From Candidatus Jordarchaeia archaeon (GTDB lineage Archaea > Asgardarchaeota > Jordiarchaeia > Jordiarchaeales > Jordiarchaeaceae): DNA of 56,639 bases. Shown one piece after another: positions 44,947 through 53,612 of the stretch. The notes under the pieces are model-generated. The model was not told where the DNA came from. It saw nothing but the letters and a program-made list of their open reading frames with translations, and made no database searches. The translations under genes and the position numbers were made by a program. The DNA lies in the NCBI GenBank assembly GCA_029856435.1, contig JAHQXB010000176.1, forward strand, positions 1 to 56,639. Reading direction: 5' to 3'. The first letter of the stretch is position 1, and the number at the start of each line of letters is the position of its first letter.

Positions 44947-46254
44947 CTATATGCAGTGAATGTTTAAGATTCTTATGTGGGGACCTCCCTCGGAGATTGG
45001 GAAGCCCTTCTCAATGTTTGGTCTCAATCGGACGTCCTTCCCCACGGCATCTATACTCGATATTATTTTTTTGATTTCTTCAGTTATTCTTAGATTTTTG
45101 ATTGGCTGTTTTGCCACTCCCCTCTCCACAAGGTATCCCATTTCGGGGGATATTTCGATTCGCCCACCGGAAACAGTCGACTCTGCCCTCACTATTCCTC
45201 TGGTGTATATTCCGAACCGGGTCTCTTCAAAAATTTCTTCAACCCTCCAGTCTCTAGGCTGGATGTACACATTGCTCATCAAGGGGCGGGGCATATGAAA
45301 TATTCCATGTGCGTTTCCAGGTTCATCTCCTTCTTTGGCAGTTAATCGTGTGTGAAGTAGCTGTAATCCTCTTTCGCTGAGCAGAATTTTGGGTCTTCCC
45401 CTCACCCCCTCATCGTCCCAGTTGAAGGACCCATAACCATTCTCCAGAGAGGGATTGTCAACAAGACCTAGAGGTTCACTTAAGTCCAATTTATGGAAAT
45501 TTTTTTCCTGATAGATGTCTGCCTCCAACATGTGGGCTATCTCATGAGCCAGAGCACCAGCCCCCTCATTATCCAAAACTACATTAAATTTGGTAGCTGC
45601 ACCCCTAGATAGGACGCCTGCCTGCGTGGATTCAACTGCCCTAGTAGTTAAATCTTCAACTATCTCATACCAATTGGGGGCTTCAACTATTTCAAATCCT
45701 CCTCTTCCCCCAATACTTTTACTGGCAAATCCCTCAGACAAACCCCTCGCCACCGCGTAGAGAAAAATGTCAACTAGGGGGAACCTCTCAACAATGTCGG
45801 CTCCCTCAGAGCTAACAAAATGATAATCAGTGAAACTATATGAGGCAACTATTTCGGCTCGGGAGTAAAAGTTTCCCAGAGAATATTTAATCTCACCACT
45901 AATGTTTTTCAAAAATTCTATAACTTTATCCACTTCAAATTCTTTTTTCACCGGGAAGATTTTCTCACCTTTTTCCGCTTTAAGTGGGAGAAGCTCAATT
46001 TTCGCATCGCACATCTCCGCCTGTTTTAGCGCGAGCCTTGCCAATTCTTTGAGGCTACTTGCATCCTGAAGGTTGGCGCTTGCCACACCGTAACCTTTTG
46101 AAACCGCTCTACACGCCACCCTCTCAGACTTGTTTTTAAAAATATCAGCGGAGTCTCCCCTAAAGGCGACTTCAATAACCTCTTGCCTCACTAAACGCAC
46201 ATCAGAATACTTGGCAGAGGACATTTCTCCCAGAACACCATATATGTCAATCAT
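44947..46254 (-). CDS. tldD: TldD/PmbA-family metalloprotease homologue
   Basis: A 435-residue TldD-family protein. TldD proteases carry HExxxH with a downstream E/D (HEAxGHxxExD). Here the DNA at 45546 downward reads LAHEIAHMLEADIY, giving HExxH with His237, one residue shorter, while the following EAD is kept. GRGGFEIVEAPNWYEI and SGGRIEISPEMGYLVERG are other family landmarks. TldD usually pairs with TldE/PmbA; no partner gene is in the window. The likely role is peptide maturation or breakdown. It diverges from pdxS. Confidence 0.85.
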   Translation of the reverse strand: MIDIYGVLGEMSSAKYSDVRLVRQEVIEVAFRGDSADIFKNKSERVACRAVSKGYGVASANLQDASSLKELARLALKQAEMCDAKIELLPLKAEKGEKIFPVKKEFEVDKVIEFLKNISGEIKYSLGNFYSRAEIVASYSFTDYHFVSSEGADIVERFPLVDIFLYAVARGLSEGFASKSIGGRGGFEIVEAPNWYEIVEDLTTRAVESTQAGVLSRGAATKFNVVLDNEGAGALAHEIAHMLEADIYQEKNFHKLDLSEPLGLVDNPSLENGYGSFNWDDEGVRGRPKILLSERGLQLLHTRLTAKEGDEPGNAHGIFHMPRPLMSNVYIQPRDWRVEEIFEETRFGIYTRGIVRAESTVSGGRIEISPEMGYLVERGVAKQPIKNLRITEEIKKIISSIDAVGKDVRLRPNIEKGFPISEGGPHIRILNIHCI

Positions 46255-46383
46255 TAAGCATCACATCCAAGACCCTCAAATTAAATAATTATTTGGATGC
46301 CTTAATGATTTCTTATCTATTGTAGGGAGAAATGTTTATCTTTATCAATGTAATTCTGATACACGATTTATTCCTAATAGTTT

Positions 46384-47343
46384 TTGAATGTTTTGGGTTT
46401 AGAAGCATTAGAGGTGAAAACTGTGGAGGATACCAAACTGGAATGGGTAAGAGGGACCGTTAGAGTGAAACGCGGCTTCATGCAAATGCAGAAACACGGC
46501 GTCATAATGGATGTAACAAGTGTGGAGCAGGCCCAAATAGCTGAAGACGCAGGAGCAGTAGCAGTTATGGCACTGGACAAACTTCCATACGATGTGCGAA
46601 AAGCAGGAGGAGTAGCACGCACTGCAAGCCTAAAAGTAATAGAAGAAATAATGGACCACATCACAATACCCGTTATGGCTAAATGCCGAATAGGACACAC
46701 CTACGAAGCCAGAGTACTGGAGGCCATAGGCGTAGACGCCATAGATGAATCCGAAGTGCTAACCCCTGCAGATGAGGAGAGACACATATGGAAATGGGAC
46801 TTCACGGTACCATTCGTCAACGGCACAAGAGACTTAGGAGGAGCCCTTCGAAGGATTGAAGAAGGAGCCTCTATGATTAGAACCAAAGGCGAAGCTGGAA
46901 CTGGCAACGTGGCGGAAGCAGTGAAACACATGAGAATAATGAATAGTGAAATAAGACAAGCCAAAATACTCCTAGAAAACGAGGACTACCAGGAACTAAT
47001 GAAACTAGCGAGAAGCCTTAAAGCCTCCTTTGACTTGCTTTTAGAAACCGCACGACTGGGAAGGCTTCCCGTGGTGAACTTCGCCGCTGGAGGAATAGCG
47101 ACCCCCGCAGACGCAGCCCTCATGATGTCTCTGGGATGCGATGGAATATTTGTGGGTTCAGGAATATTCAAGTCCGAGGATCCCTTGGAAAGAGCTAAAG
47201 CCATTGTTACCGCGTGCACCTACTGGGACGACCCCCAAATAGTGGCAGAAGCCCAAAAAATCATAGATGAAAGAAAATCCATGGCTGGACTGGACATTCA
47301 AACCTTGGAGCTAAGAATGCAGGATAGAGGAGCAGAAACATGA
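46384..47343 (+). CDS. pdxS: Pyridoxal 5'-phosphate synthase, PdxS subunit
   Basis: A 319-residue PdxS (SNZ) TIM-barrel. [17 protein letters not shown], the catalytic Lys in [12 protein letters not shown], and [12 protein letters not shown] holding the second Lys are diagnostic, as is [18 protein letters not shown]. It builds PLP from ribose 5-phosphate, glyceraldehyde 3-phosphate and ammonia supplied by PdxT. It starts at a TTG at 46384 with little ribosome-site support, after the TATA-like ATGTTTATCTTTAT near 46331-46344. The product serves the PLP enzyme next door among others. Confidence 0.96.
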   Translation: MNVLGLEALEVKTVEDTKLEWVRGTVRVKRGFMQMQKHGVIMDVTSVEQAQIAEDAGAVAVMALDKLPYDVRKAGGVARTASLKVIEEIMDHITIPVMAKCRIGHTYEARVLEAIGVDAIDESEVLTPADEERHIWKWDFTVPFVNGTRDLGGALRRIEEGASMIRTKGEAGTGNVAEAVKHMRIMNSEIRQAKILLENEDYQELMKLARSLKASFDLLLETARLGRLPVVNFAAGGIATPADAALMMSLGCDGIFVGSGIFKSEDPLERAKAIVTACTYWDDPQIVAEAQKIIDERKSMAGLDIQTLELRMQDRGAET

Positions 47344-47960
47344 GTAATTCCAGTGTGAAAATCGGGGTACTGGCTTTACAAGGAGCAATAGAAGAACACG
47401 TTCAAGCTACCAAGTTAGCTCTCAAATCTTTGGGCATAGAGGGAGAAGTGCTTTGGATAAAGAAGCCTGAGCACTTAGAAGGAATCCAAGGCCTCATAAT
47501 TCCTGGGGGAGAGAGCACCGTCATGGGGAGATTAATGGAAACCAGTGGACTGCTAGAGGCTATCAAAAAATTTGCTAAAGAGGGTAGACCCATACTGGGC
47601 ACCTGCTCAGGGATGGTTCTCCTAGCCAGAGAGGTTTATGACCGAGTAGTAGGTAAAACGGGCCAGCCAACCCTAAAACTAATGGATATCACTGTGGAGA
47701 GAAACGCTTTTGGAAGACAGGGGGAATCCTTTGAAAGAGATCTAGAAATTCCACTTCTGGGCGAAAAAAAGTTCAAGGGAGTATTCATCCGAGCCCCAAT
47801 CATTCAAAGCATGGGCGGCAACGTTAAACCCCTCTGCCACATCAATGGAAAAATTGTTGCCGCACAGCAAAACAACATTTTAGCAACATCATTCCACCCA
47901 GAGCTGGCAGAAGATACCCGACTCCACGAATTCTTCCTAAAAAAAGCAACAGAAAAATAA
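47340..47960 (+). CDS. pdxT: Pyridoxal 5'-phosphate synthase, glutaminase PdxT
   Basis: A 206-residue class I glutamine amidotransferase. The nucleophilic Cys is in [11 protein letters not shown] near residue 86; the His-Glu pair is in SFHPELAED near the C-terminus. [13 protein letters not shown] is the oxyanion segment. It releases ammonia from glutamine for PdxS. The ATG overlaps the pdxS stop (ATGA), so the pair is co-translated. Confidence 0.96.
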   Translation: MSNSSVKIGVLALQGAIEEHVQATKLALKSLGIEGEVLWIKKPEHLEGIQGLIIPGGESTVMGRLMETSGLLEAIKKFAKEGRPILGTCSGMVLLAREVYDRVVGKTGQPTLKLMDITVERNAFGRQGESFERDLEIPLLGEKKFKGVFIRAPIIQSMGGNVKPLCHINGKIVAAQQNNILATSFHPELAEDTRLHEFFLKKATEK

Positions 47961-48116
47961 CCCAACCCATCCATTTAGTTCTTGCCCTATTATGGCTTCA
48001 AAAAAGCTTGCGGTTCCAAGGAGAGGGTTTTAGGAAACATCCTTGAGATGGCGATTGGTTGGGACACTTATTTCTCCTTGGAACCACCCTTTAGTCTATT
48101 TTTTCAATTTTGGAGT

Positions 48117-48617
48117 TTACCACTGCGGGGGACCCCTGCCTCCTCCTGACCCTGCGCCTCTGCCCCATCCACCTCTACCTCTGCCTCTTCTAGCGTATCC
48201 TCGGTCTTCAGGTGTTCGGTGGATATTGGTTGAGCCGCATTTGGGGCAGTTGTTGGGTCTTGGAGTTCCGTAGGGTACTTCCCAGTTGTAGCCGCACTGG
48301 AAGCATGTGAATTTTTTCATTTCAAGTTGGGCCATTGTGTAGTCACCTCCTTGAAAGTGTAATTCTTTGCCCTCGATTAGGGCTTCAGCTACTTTTTGTC
48401 TAGCTCTTTCTATTAGCCTATAGAAGGTTGGCTGGGAGATGTTCATTTTCTGTGCGGCTTCTTCTTGGGTGAGTTTTTCTAGGTCCCTTAATCTTATGGC
48501 TTCTAGTTCGTCAAGTGTCAGAACCAGTTTTTCGGATGTGTAGGGGGCGTCTTCTGGTTTGAAGCCGCTTATTTCGGGTTTGAATCTGATTTCCCGTATT
48601 TTTCTTGGCCTGGGCAT
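48117..48617 (-). CDS. DUF134-family HTH protein with zinc ribbon and RGG tail
   Basis: A 166-residue putative DNA-binding protein. The N-terminal half has the DUF134 start MPRPRKIREI and a sigma-4/HTH motif (LTQEEAAQKMNISQPTFYRL, 49-68). Next comes a zinc ribbon with CFQCG and CPKCG near 105-127, and a Gly/Arg-rich tail (ARRGRGRGGWGRG). DUF134 proteins are predicted regulators. A perfect 20-bp palindrome lies 10 bases upstream of the start between the TATA box and the gene, which suggests that the protein controls its own synthesis. Confidence 0.85.
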   Translation of the reverse strand: MPRPRKIREIRFKPEISGFKPEDAPYTSEKLVLTLDELEAIRLRDLEKLTQEEAAQKMNISQPTFYRLIERARQKVAEALIEGKELHFQGGDYTMAQLEMKKFTCFQCGYNWEVPYGTPRPNNCPKCGSTNIHRTPEDRGYARRGRGRGGWGRGAGSGGGRGPPQW

Positions 48618-48626
48618 AAGCTCTCA

Positions 48627-48660
48627 TTATGAATATATATTCATAAATATTTAAATATAC
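48627..48660 (-). promoter_or_regulatory. TATA box and 20-bp palindromic operator of the DUF134 gene
   Basis: Perfect palindrome TTATGAATATATATTCATAA at 48627-48646, with the TATA-like TATATTTAAATAT directly upstream (48648-48660, minus-strand reading). The palindrome covers the expected transcription start, a place where a bound dimer would block initiation. Confidence 0.55.
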
Positions 48661-49586
48661 CGCCCACAAAAGTTATCACCAAATTCTCTTCAGCCACTTC
48701 TTTTGCCCAAAAAAGCAAAGCAAACCGCATATCTCCATTACAACAGGCAACACGCAAAAATCCAAAAAGTTATGGAGCACCCTCAGAACTCGGAAAAATT
48801 ACTGCAATTCAAAAAATTTCTGAATAGGTTCTGATTGCAAAGAAATTCTCCTTGGAAAAGGCAAGTTTTATGCCCTGTTTAAATTCAAAAGCTTGGGATT
48901 CTTAAATTATCCTATTATTATTAACAACAGAAAGGGGAGACAAGACTTTAGAATCAAGTGGAGTCTAATACAATATTTCTCAAAAACTGTCTAATGCTTT
49001 GATTATTTTGGTGTAAAGTTCGGTGGAACATCTCCACCCTTCCTCGATCATTTCCTGCTTATCCATAAATTCTTTCCTTGTTATCATTATTCCTATGCTT
49101 GATGAACATTAGGTTCCCCAAATATAACATAGGTTTCTGGGGATTGGTAACTCTTTAAACCTTTACAATTCCATGGATCCCATTAACGAATCCGGTGGAC
49201 TTTCACGATTCTGTTACCATTTGCTTCCAAAATCCACACTTAGCATTATTTCTCAAACCAACTTTGAAAAAAGGCTCAGATACAAGTACCAATTAAACGT
49301 GGAGTGCATCGCTGCATTAAAGCTTCTATAAAAGAATCAGAGGAGGGAAGAGCAGAATAAAGACATTCAACACCATCACTAAGCACCTTTAAAGATTCAA
49401 TTTAGGTTGTTGCTTGCTGAATAATGACCTAAATTTTTGGGTATCCTCAGTGGTTAGATAAATGATTATAGCAAGTGACCCCCCGCCACTTCTTTTCTTA
49501 TAACACTGGTGGTTCATAAAAAAATGGTTCTTAAAAAATTGAAAAAGTGGGGATTTTAAAGGTGGGTGCGGGTTTTCAGTGTTTTT
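48661..49586. other. Long intergenic region, one possible tiny gene
   Basis: About 925 bases without a convincing gene. A 35-codon frame on the minus strand, 48980-49087 (MITRKEFMDKQEM ... STELYTKIIKALDSF), has protein-like composition but no clear ribosome site and may be a relic or a true microprotein. The rest is AT-rich with no repeat or RNA signature noticed. Confidence 0.35.
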
Positions 49587-50837
49587 TTATTCGTATACTT
49601 TTTCTGCTACTTTGTGGGCTTCTATGGCGTCTAGTTCGATGTCTCTTTCTTTTTCCATTTTTCCACCCATGAGTTTTCGGTAGGCTTCGTGCTGAATGAT
49701 TAATTGCATGATTTCGCTTGAGCCGGTCCATATAATTGCGAGCCTTGCATCTCGGAGAGCCCGTTCCAAGGGGTAGACTTGGGTGTATCCTATTCCGCCT
49801 AGGATTTGCATGGCGTCGTTTATAATTTCCCAGCCGGTCTGGGTTGCAAACAGTTTTGCTTCGGAAACCAGCCTTCTTGTTTCGTAGGAGTCTGGGTCCC
49901 TATCCGCCTGTTTAGCTGCAGTGTAGACCAGTGCTCGGGCTGCGTCCAATTTGGTTAAGCAGTCGGCTATCTTGAAGCTTACTCCTTGGAACATTCTTAT
50001 GGGGGCTCCGAAAGCCTTTCTCATACTTGCATACTTCATGGCCAGTTCTAGGGCGGATCTCGCGCCGAGGCTTCCTGCGGCTGAGGTTAGTCTTTCGGGA
50101 AGCATCATGCGGTTAAAGATTTCTCTTCCCCGGTTCTCGCCCAAAAGTAGGTTTTCAGCTGGCACCTCTACCTCGTTGAGCTGTATTCTGGCGGTTCCCA
50201 TGCCCCGGAATCCCAGTAGCCCGTATGTTTCCGCAATTTCCACGCCCATTTTTTTCTCAACCAAAAAGGCGCTCAGTGCCTTGTGTCCCGGGACTTTAGG
50301 GTCGGGGTTGGTTCTAGCATAAAGTAGGAATAGGTCTGCGGCTTTGGCTCCCGCAATAAATCTTTTTTCACCTGTGAGGTAATAGACGTCACCGTCTTTT
50401 TTGGCAATAGTGTTGGTTCCGAAAAAGTCTGAGCCACCCCGGGGCTCGGTTAAACCCTCAGCTGCAACCATTTCCCCCTTAAGTATGGGTACTAAATACT
50501 TTTTCTTGTGTTCTTCTGTTCCGAAGGTGTTTATGGCTTCACCCACAATTGTGGGCATGGACCATGAGCACCCCAGGCCGCAGCCGAAGATTCCAATCTC
50601 CTCAAGTGCCACGCACTCCGCTACCCAGTCCAATTCTCGGCCGCCGTACTTTTTTGGAAATCGTAGTCCAAGGAGGTTTCTTCTGCCTGCTTCCCTGTAA
50701 AACTCGTGAGGGTAATCTATTTGTTCGGCGTCCATAGCTTTCAGTAATTTTGGGTCTACCCACTTCACAAATTCCTTAACCTCATCTCTCAGCTTGATGT
50801 GCACCTCATCAAGGAAAATATCGTTTTCCAATACCAA
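49587..50837 (-). CDS. Acyl-CoA dehydrogenase
   Basis: A 416-residue FAD acyl-CoA dehydrogenase of normal length. VAAEGLTEPRGGSDFFG (FAD loop), ILGGIGYTQVYPLER and the catalytic-Glu region IWTGSSEIMQLII are present. Short C-terminal extension (about 30 residues) only. ATG 50837 with GGAGG upstream. It would oxidise an acyl-CoA to the 2-enoyl-CoA, passing electrons to ETF, which is not encoded in the window. It belongs to the same network as the crotonases and SDRs although it stands alone here. Confidence 0.93.
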   Translation of the reverse strand: MVLENDIFLDEVHIKLRDEVKEFVKWVDPKLLKAMDAEQIDYPHEFYREAGRRNLLGLRFPKKYGGRELDWVAECVALEEIGIFGCGLGCSWSMPTIVGEAINTFGTEEHKKKYLVPILKGEMVAAEGLTEPRGGSDFFGTNTIAKKDGDVYYLTGEKRFIAGAKAADLFLLYARTNPDPKVPGHKALSAFLVEKKMGVEIAETYGLLGFRGMGTARIQLNEVEVPAENLLLGENRGREIFNRMMLPERLTSAAGSLGARSALELAMKYASMRKAFGAPIRMFQGVSFKIADCLTKLDAARALVYTAAKQADRDPDSYETRRLVSEAKLFATQTGWEIINDAMQILGGIGYTQVYPLERALRDARLAIIWTGSSEIMQLIIQHEAYRKLMGGKMEKERDIELDAIEAHKVAEKVYE

Positions 50838-51082
50838 GTTTATACCTCCTTACAAAGAATTAATCCCAACCAAACAGGAACGGCGACACAAATTATTGAA
50901 AAGTTAACTGACTGTGAGGAAGGGATTATTCTTGTTAAAGCCATAATAACCAACTAGTACTTAAATTTAATTAAATGATTGGTGGAAAATGAATTAAAAA
51001 GTAGAAGGTACAAATACCAGAACTCAATAGAAGAGTTGTGGTTTTCGTTGCATGTTGGATTTGTTGTTGGAGGACGCTGTTT

Positions 51083-51433
51083 ATGCCCGGAAATATTGTT
51101 GAGAGTTTTAAAAAGGAAAGGGAAAGATTAAATGAGATAGTGATGAAGTATGCTGGTCTTAACATTAAGAGATTCTACAATTTGGATTCTGGAGTTTATG
51201 TTGATGGCGCCTTGCCCAGAAAATTTAAGGAGTTAATGGGACTTGTTGCCTCACTGGTGTTGAGATGTGACGACTGCATTAAGTACCACATTATTCAGTG
51301 CCATGAGCAGGGAGTGACAAGAGAAGAACTGGAGGAGTCACTCGCAATAGCCCTCATTGTTGGAGGATCCATCACCATTCCCCATCTCAGAAGAGCATTC
51401 GAAGTATGGGAGGAACTAGAAGCAGTCCCCTAG
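51083..51433 (+). CDS. Carboxymuconolactone decarboxylase / AhpD-like protein
   Basis: A 116-residue member of the CMD family. The AhpD-type motif is RCDDCIKYH: Cys62, Cys65, His69. ATG 51083 has GGAGG nine bases upstream; the longer frame from 51038 is not supported. AhpD-like proteins act as small disulphide reductases in peroxide defence, while others are decarboxylases; the CxxC plus His favours the redox role. No peroxiredoxin is adjacent. Confidence 0.85.
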   Translation: MPGNIVESFKKERERLNEIVMKYAGLNIKRFYNLDSGVYVDGALPRKFKELMGLVASLVLRCDDCIKYHIIQCHEQGVTREELEESLAIALIVGGSITIPHLRRAFEVWEELEAVP

Positions 51434-51535
51434 GAAGAAGGTTTTTATCTACACTTCGCAAGAAGACCCCTTTCCGAAAGGGAGGGGATGAATTGTGGTT
51501 GAACTTAAATGACTCTTACAATCTAAAAAGTTTTT

Positions 51536-51658
51536 GGGATGTGCCCTTGCAGAAAATACGACAGAGACCTGAATGCGTGTGTAAATATAGCCCATAGGGT
51601 AACGAGCTCTATGGGATGGGGGAGCCGTGAGCCCCCGAACCAGCAGATGAGGAGATAG
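51536..51658 (+). pseudogene. TnpB C-terminal remnant of an IS200/IS605-type element
   Basis: From TGC 51542 the frame reads CPCRKYDRDLNACVNIAHR, the zinc-finger and RuvC end of TnpB (normally CPxCGxxxDRDLNA), then about 20 residues to TAG at 51656-51658. The finger has lost residues and nothing upstream (51434-51535) continues the protein, so only the 3' end of the gene survives. Confidence 0.75.
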
Positions 51659-51718
51659 GCGTAAAGCCTACCCTAAACGCTGGAAGCCCCGTCCGTTAGG
51701 GCGGGGTAGTTCACTTGC
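51597..51718 (+). ncRNA. Omega-RNA-like 3' end of the IS605-type relic
   Basis: Overlapping and following the tnpB remnant are structured segments: GGGGGAGCCGTGAGCCCCC, then the end hairpin CCCCGTCC-GTTA-GGGCGGGG at 51687-51706 followed by TAGTTCAC. TnpB-associated reRNA/omega-RNA typically ends this way at the right end of the element. Whether it is still transcribed or usable by a TnpB encoded elsewhere is unknown. Confidence 0.55.
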
Positions 51719-51739
51719 TCTTGAGTTCTTTTAGTCACC

Positions 51740-51925
51740 TTTTTTGGGGCCTCATTTTTCTTATTATGTTGCGGTAGCCCCTTATGTGTCTTCTTTTGAA
51801 GGTGTATTTTTCTCCGAACATTTTTTCTGCAGTAGGAGGTGCCCGCCGGCTACGCGCACTGAGAACTTTTTGTAACCGTTGTTTGTTTTTGGCTTGAAAC
51901 TGTTTGTAGGGGTTTTGCTAGTTAG
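51740..51925 (-). other. Open frame for a very basic peptide, status unclear
   Basis: On the minus strand a frame lies between a TAG overlapping the end of the DUF166 gene and a TGA near 51740. Its last 29 residues begin MFGEKYTFKRRHIRG and are extremely rich in Arg and Lys. No good start or ribosome site is seen. It could be a small nucleic-acid-binding protein, or chance. Confidence 0.25.
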
Positions 51926-52725
51926 GAAGTTTGTTTTATTCCAATTTGGGTTTTTTGCGTTAGTTCTGTTTTTTTCTCTGTGGCTTTATTTATTGCTTCT
52001 TGCACTGCTCCTCTTATGGCGTATCCTGCTACGTGGAGTACTGTGTCTCCTAGTGTTTTGTCTACTTGCATGCTGGCTGTGCAGGGGTAGGCGTGGTGTG
52101 CTTCTGAGATTCTCTCATTTATGCCGTTTATGCTTCGCTTCTCTATTTGCTTCATAACGTACCAAGTGCTTCCGCAGGGTGCACTTTGTAGGACTTTAGT
52201 GCGTGTAATGGTGTCATTGTCTACCGAGACCTGGACTATGGGTTTCCCCACCCTGTATTTTTTGATGAATTGATCTATAATTGTGTTGTGTCCACTGTCT
52301 TCCAGCATGCAGAAGGGTTTGGGAAAGGCGTGTGCTACTCCCATATTGTTGAGTTCATCTTCTACCTGTTTTTGTAGGCCTGGGGGGCACCAGTTTGGGT
52401 CCTCTAGGGGTACTATTACTCCTTTGGCTTGGGTTTTTTCTACAAGGAGGGGTAAGCTTGCCAGAAGGTCTTGGTGGAGTCCTATGGCGATTATTATGTC
52501 GCATCTTGGTGGATTTTTGGGCAGATACTTTTCGGGCTCTTCTATAAAGTTTGGCAGGTTGGGAGGTATTCTATCCACTCCCACTATGTCGGAGGCAAAG
52601 GAGCCATATTCTATGCGGCAATGTCCACAAGCTTCCCCACATGAGGTACAGAAGTTTGAAAAGTTAACTAGGTTCCCCACAACTCTTTCCCCAAAATCAT
52701 CACCATAAATAATATATAAACGCAT
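51922..52725 (-). CDS. DUF166 family protein
   Basis: A 267-residue archaeal DUF166 protein, sometimes named thymidylate-synthase-like on weak grounds. Seen: RLYIIYGDDFGERVVGNL at the start, a cysteine-rich segment FCTSCGEACGHCRIEYG, PLEDPNWCPPGLQ, and QSAPCGSTWYVMKQI. The cysteines suggest a metal or Fe-S cluster. Start at ATG 52725; 52731 is possible. It diverges from the Lrp-like regulator gene, which also has a cysteine tail, with about 200 bases between. Confidence 0.85.
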   Translation of the reverse strand: MRLYIIYGDDFGERVVGNLVNFSNFCTSCGEACGHCRIEYGSFASDIVGVDRIPPNLPNFIEEPEKYLPKNPPRCDIIIAIGLHQDLLASLPLLVEKTQAKGVIVPLEDPNWCPPGLQKQVEDELNNMGVAHAFPKPFCMLEDSGHNTIIDQFIKKYRVGKPIVQVSVDNDTITRTKVLQSAPCGSTWYVMKQIEKRSINGINERISEAHHAYPCTASMQVDKTLGDTVLHVAGYAIRGAVQEAINKATEKKTELTQKTQIGIKQTS

Positions 52726-52923
52726 AATCATTCCCTACTTTTACCCTTTATTTCTAATCATTTTTTAGGGTTTTTGGCTTTTTGCCCATTAATTAGAGTA
52801 AGAAATATTTAATAAAAATTTTGATAATAGTTTATCGATATTTTTGGATTTTCAGCTATGAATCATAAAGGTTTAAATAATTATAGACTATAACCTCCAA
52901 ATAGGCTAATATTGGTGTTTGAA

Positions 52924-53502
52924 ATGGCTGAGAACCTATCCCGATTGGACGATAAAGACCGTGAAATATTAACCCTCCTAAGTGAGGATCCCGATATTTC
53001 CCAGGAGAAAATTGCAAAAATTATCAAACTATCACAGCCATCTGTTGCGGTGAGGCTGAAAAAGCTCAGAGACATGGGGGCATTCAGCAAAATTTGTGGA
53101 ATAAATCCCCTCAAAATGGGTCTCCACCTAGCCAAAGTTGAGGTCTCCACAAACAACACCCAAAAAATACTGAAAATGTTTAAAGGCTGCCCATACTTCT
53201 TCAACGCCTTCACAGTATCTGGAAGAAGCAACCTCTGCCTACTATTCGTGGGTGAAGACATAACAACCCTGGAAGCAATAGTCGAAGGACACCTAAGACC
53301 ACTAGAAGAGGTTAAAGACATTGAATTCAACATTATAATCTCCGCCGCCAACGACCTAATTATGCCCTTCAAAATGAAAATAAAGAGTTCAGACAAGCAA
53401 CCCTGCACAATAAACATTCAATGCGCCGACTGCCCCAGCTACCGCGAAAACAGATGCCTAGGATGCCCCGCAATAGGACAATACAAAGGCAAACTCTGGT
53501 GA
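52924..53502 (+). CDS. Lrp/AsnC-like transcription regulator with C-terminal cysteine motif
   Basis: A 192-residue regulator. Residues 5-65 form the Lrp-type winged HTH (LDDKDREILTLLSEDPDIS, then LSQPSVAVRLKKLRDMG), followed by a RAM-like alpha/beta domain. The last 30 residues are CADCPSYRENRCLGCP and YKGKLW. Four cysteines in CxxC-x7-CxxC suggest a bound metal or Fe-S cluster. ATG 52924 is preferred to 52912. It may regulate the divergent DUF166 gene or the neighbouring hydrolase, perhaps in response to redox state or metal. TATA-like GGTTTAAATAATTATAG near 52870. Confidence 0.85.
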   Translation: MAENLSRLDDKDREILTLLSEDPDISQEKIAKIIKLSQPSVAVRLKKLRDMGAFSKICGINPLKMGLHLAKVEVSTNNTQKILKMFKGCPYFFNAFTVSGRSNLCLLFVGEDITTLEAIVEGHLRPLEEVKDIEFNIIISAANDLIMPFKMKIKSSDKQPCTINIQCADCPSYRENRCLGCPAIGQYKGKLW

Positions 53503-53612
53503 GAAACACAAAAAAGTTAGGCAACCCAAAAAAAGGGTTGAACAGGGAAATTTCTACAACCAAACCAAAAAAAGGAGGGAGAATGGTAGTATCCTTCCTT
53601 GGACTCCTTGTT

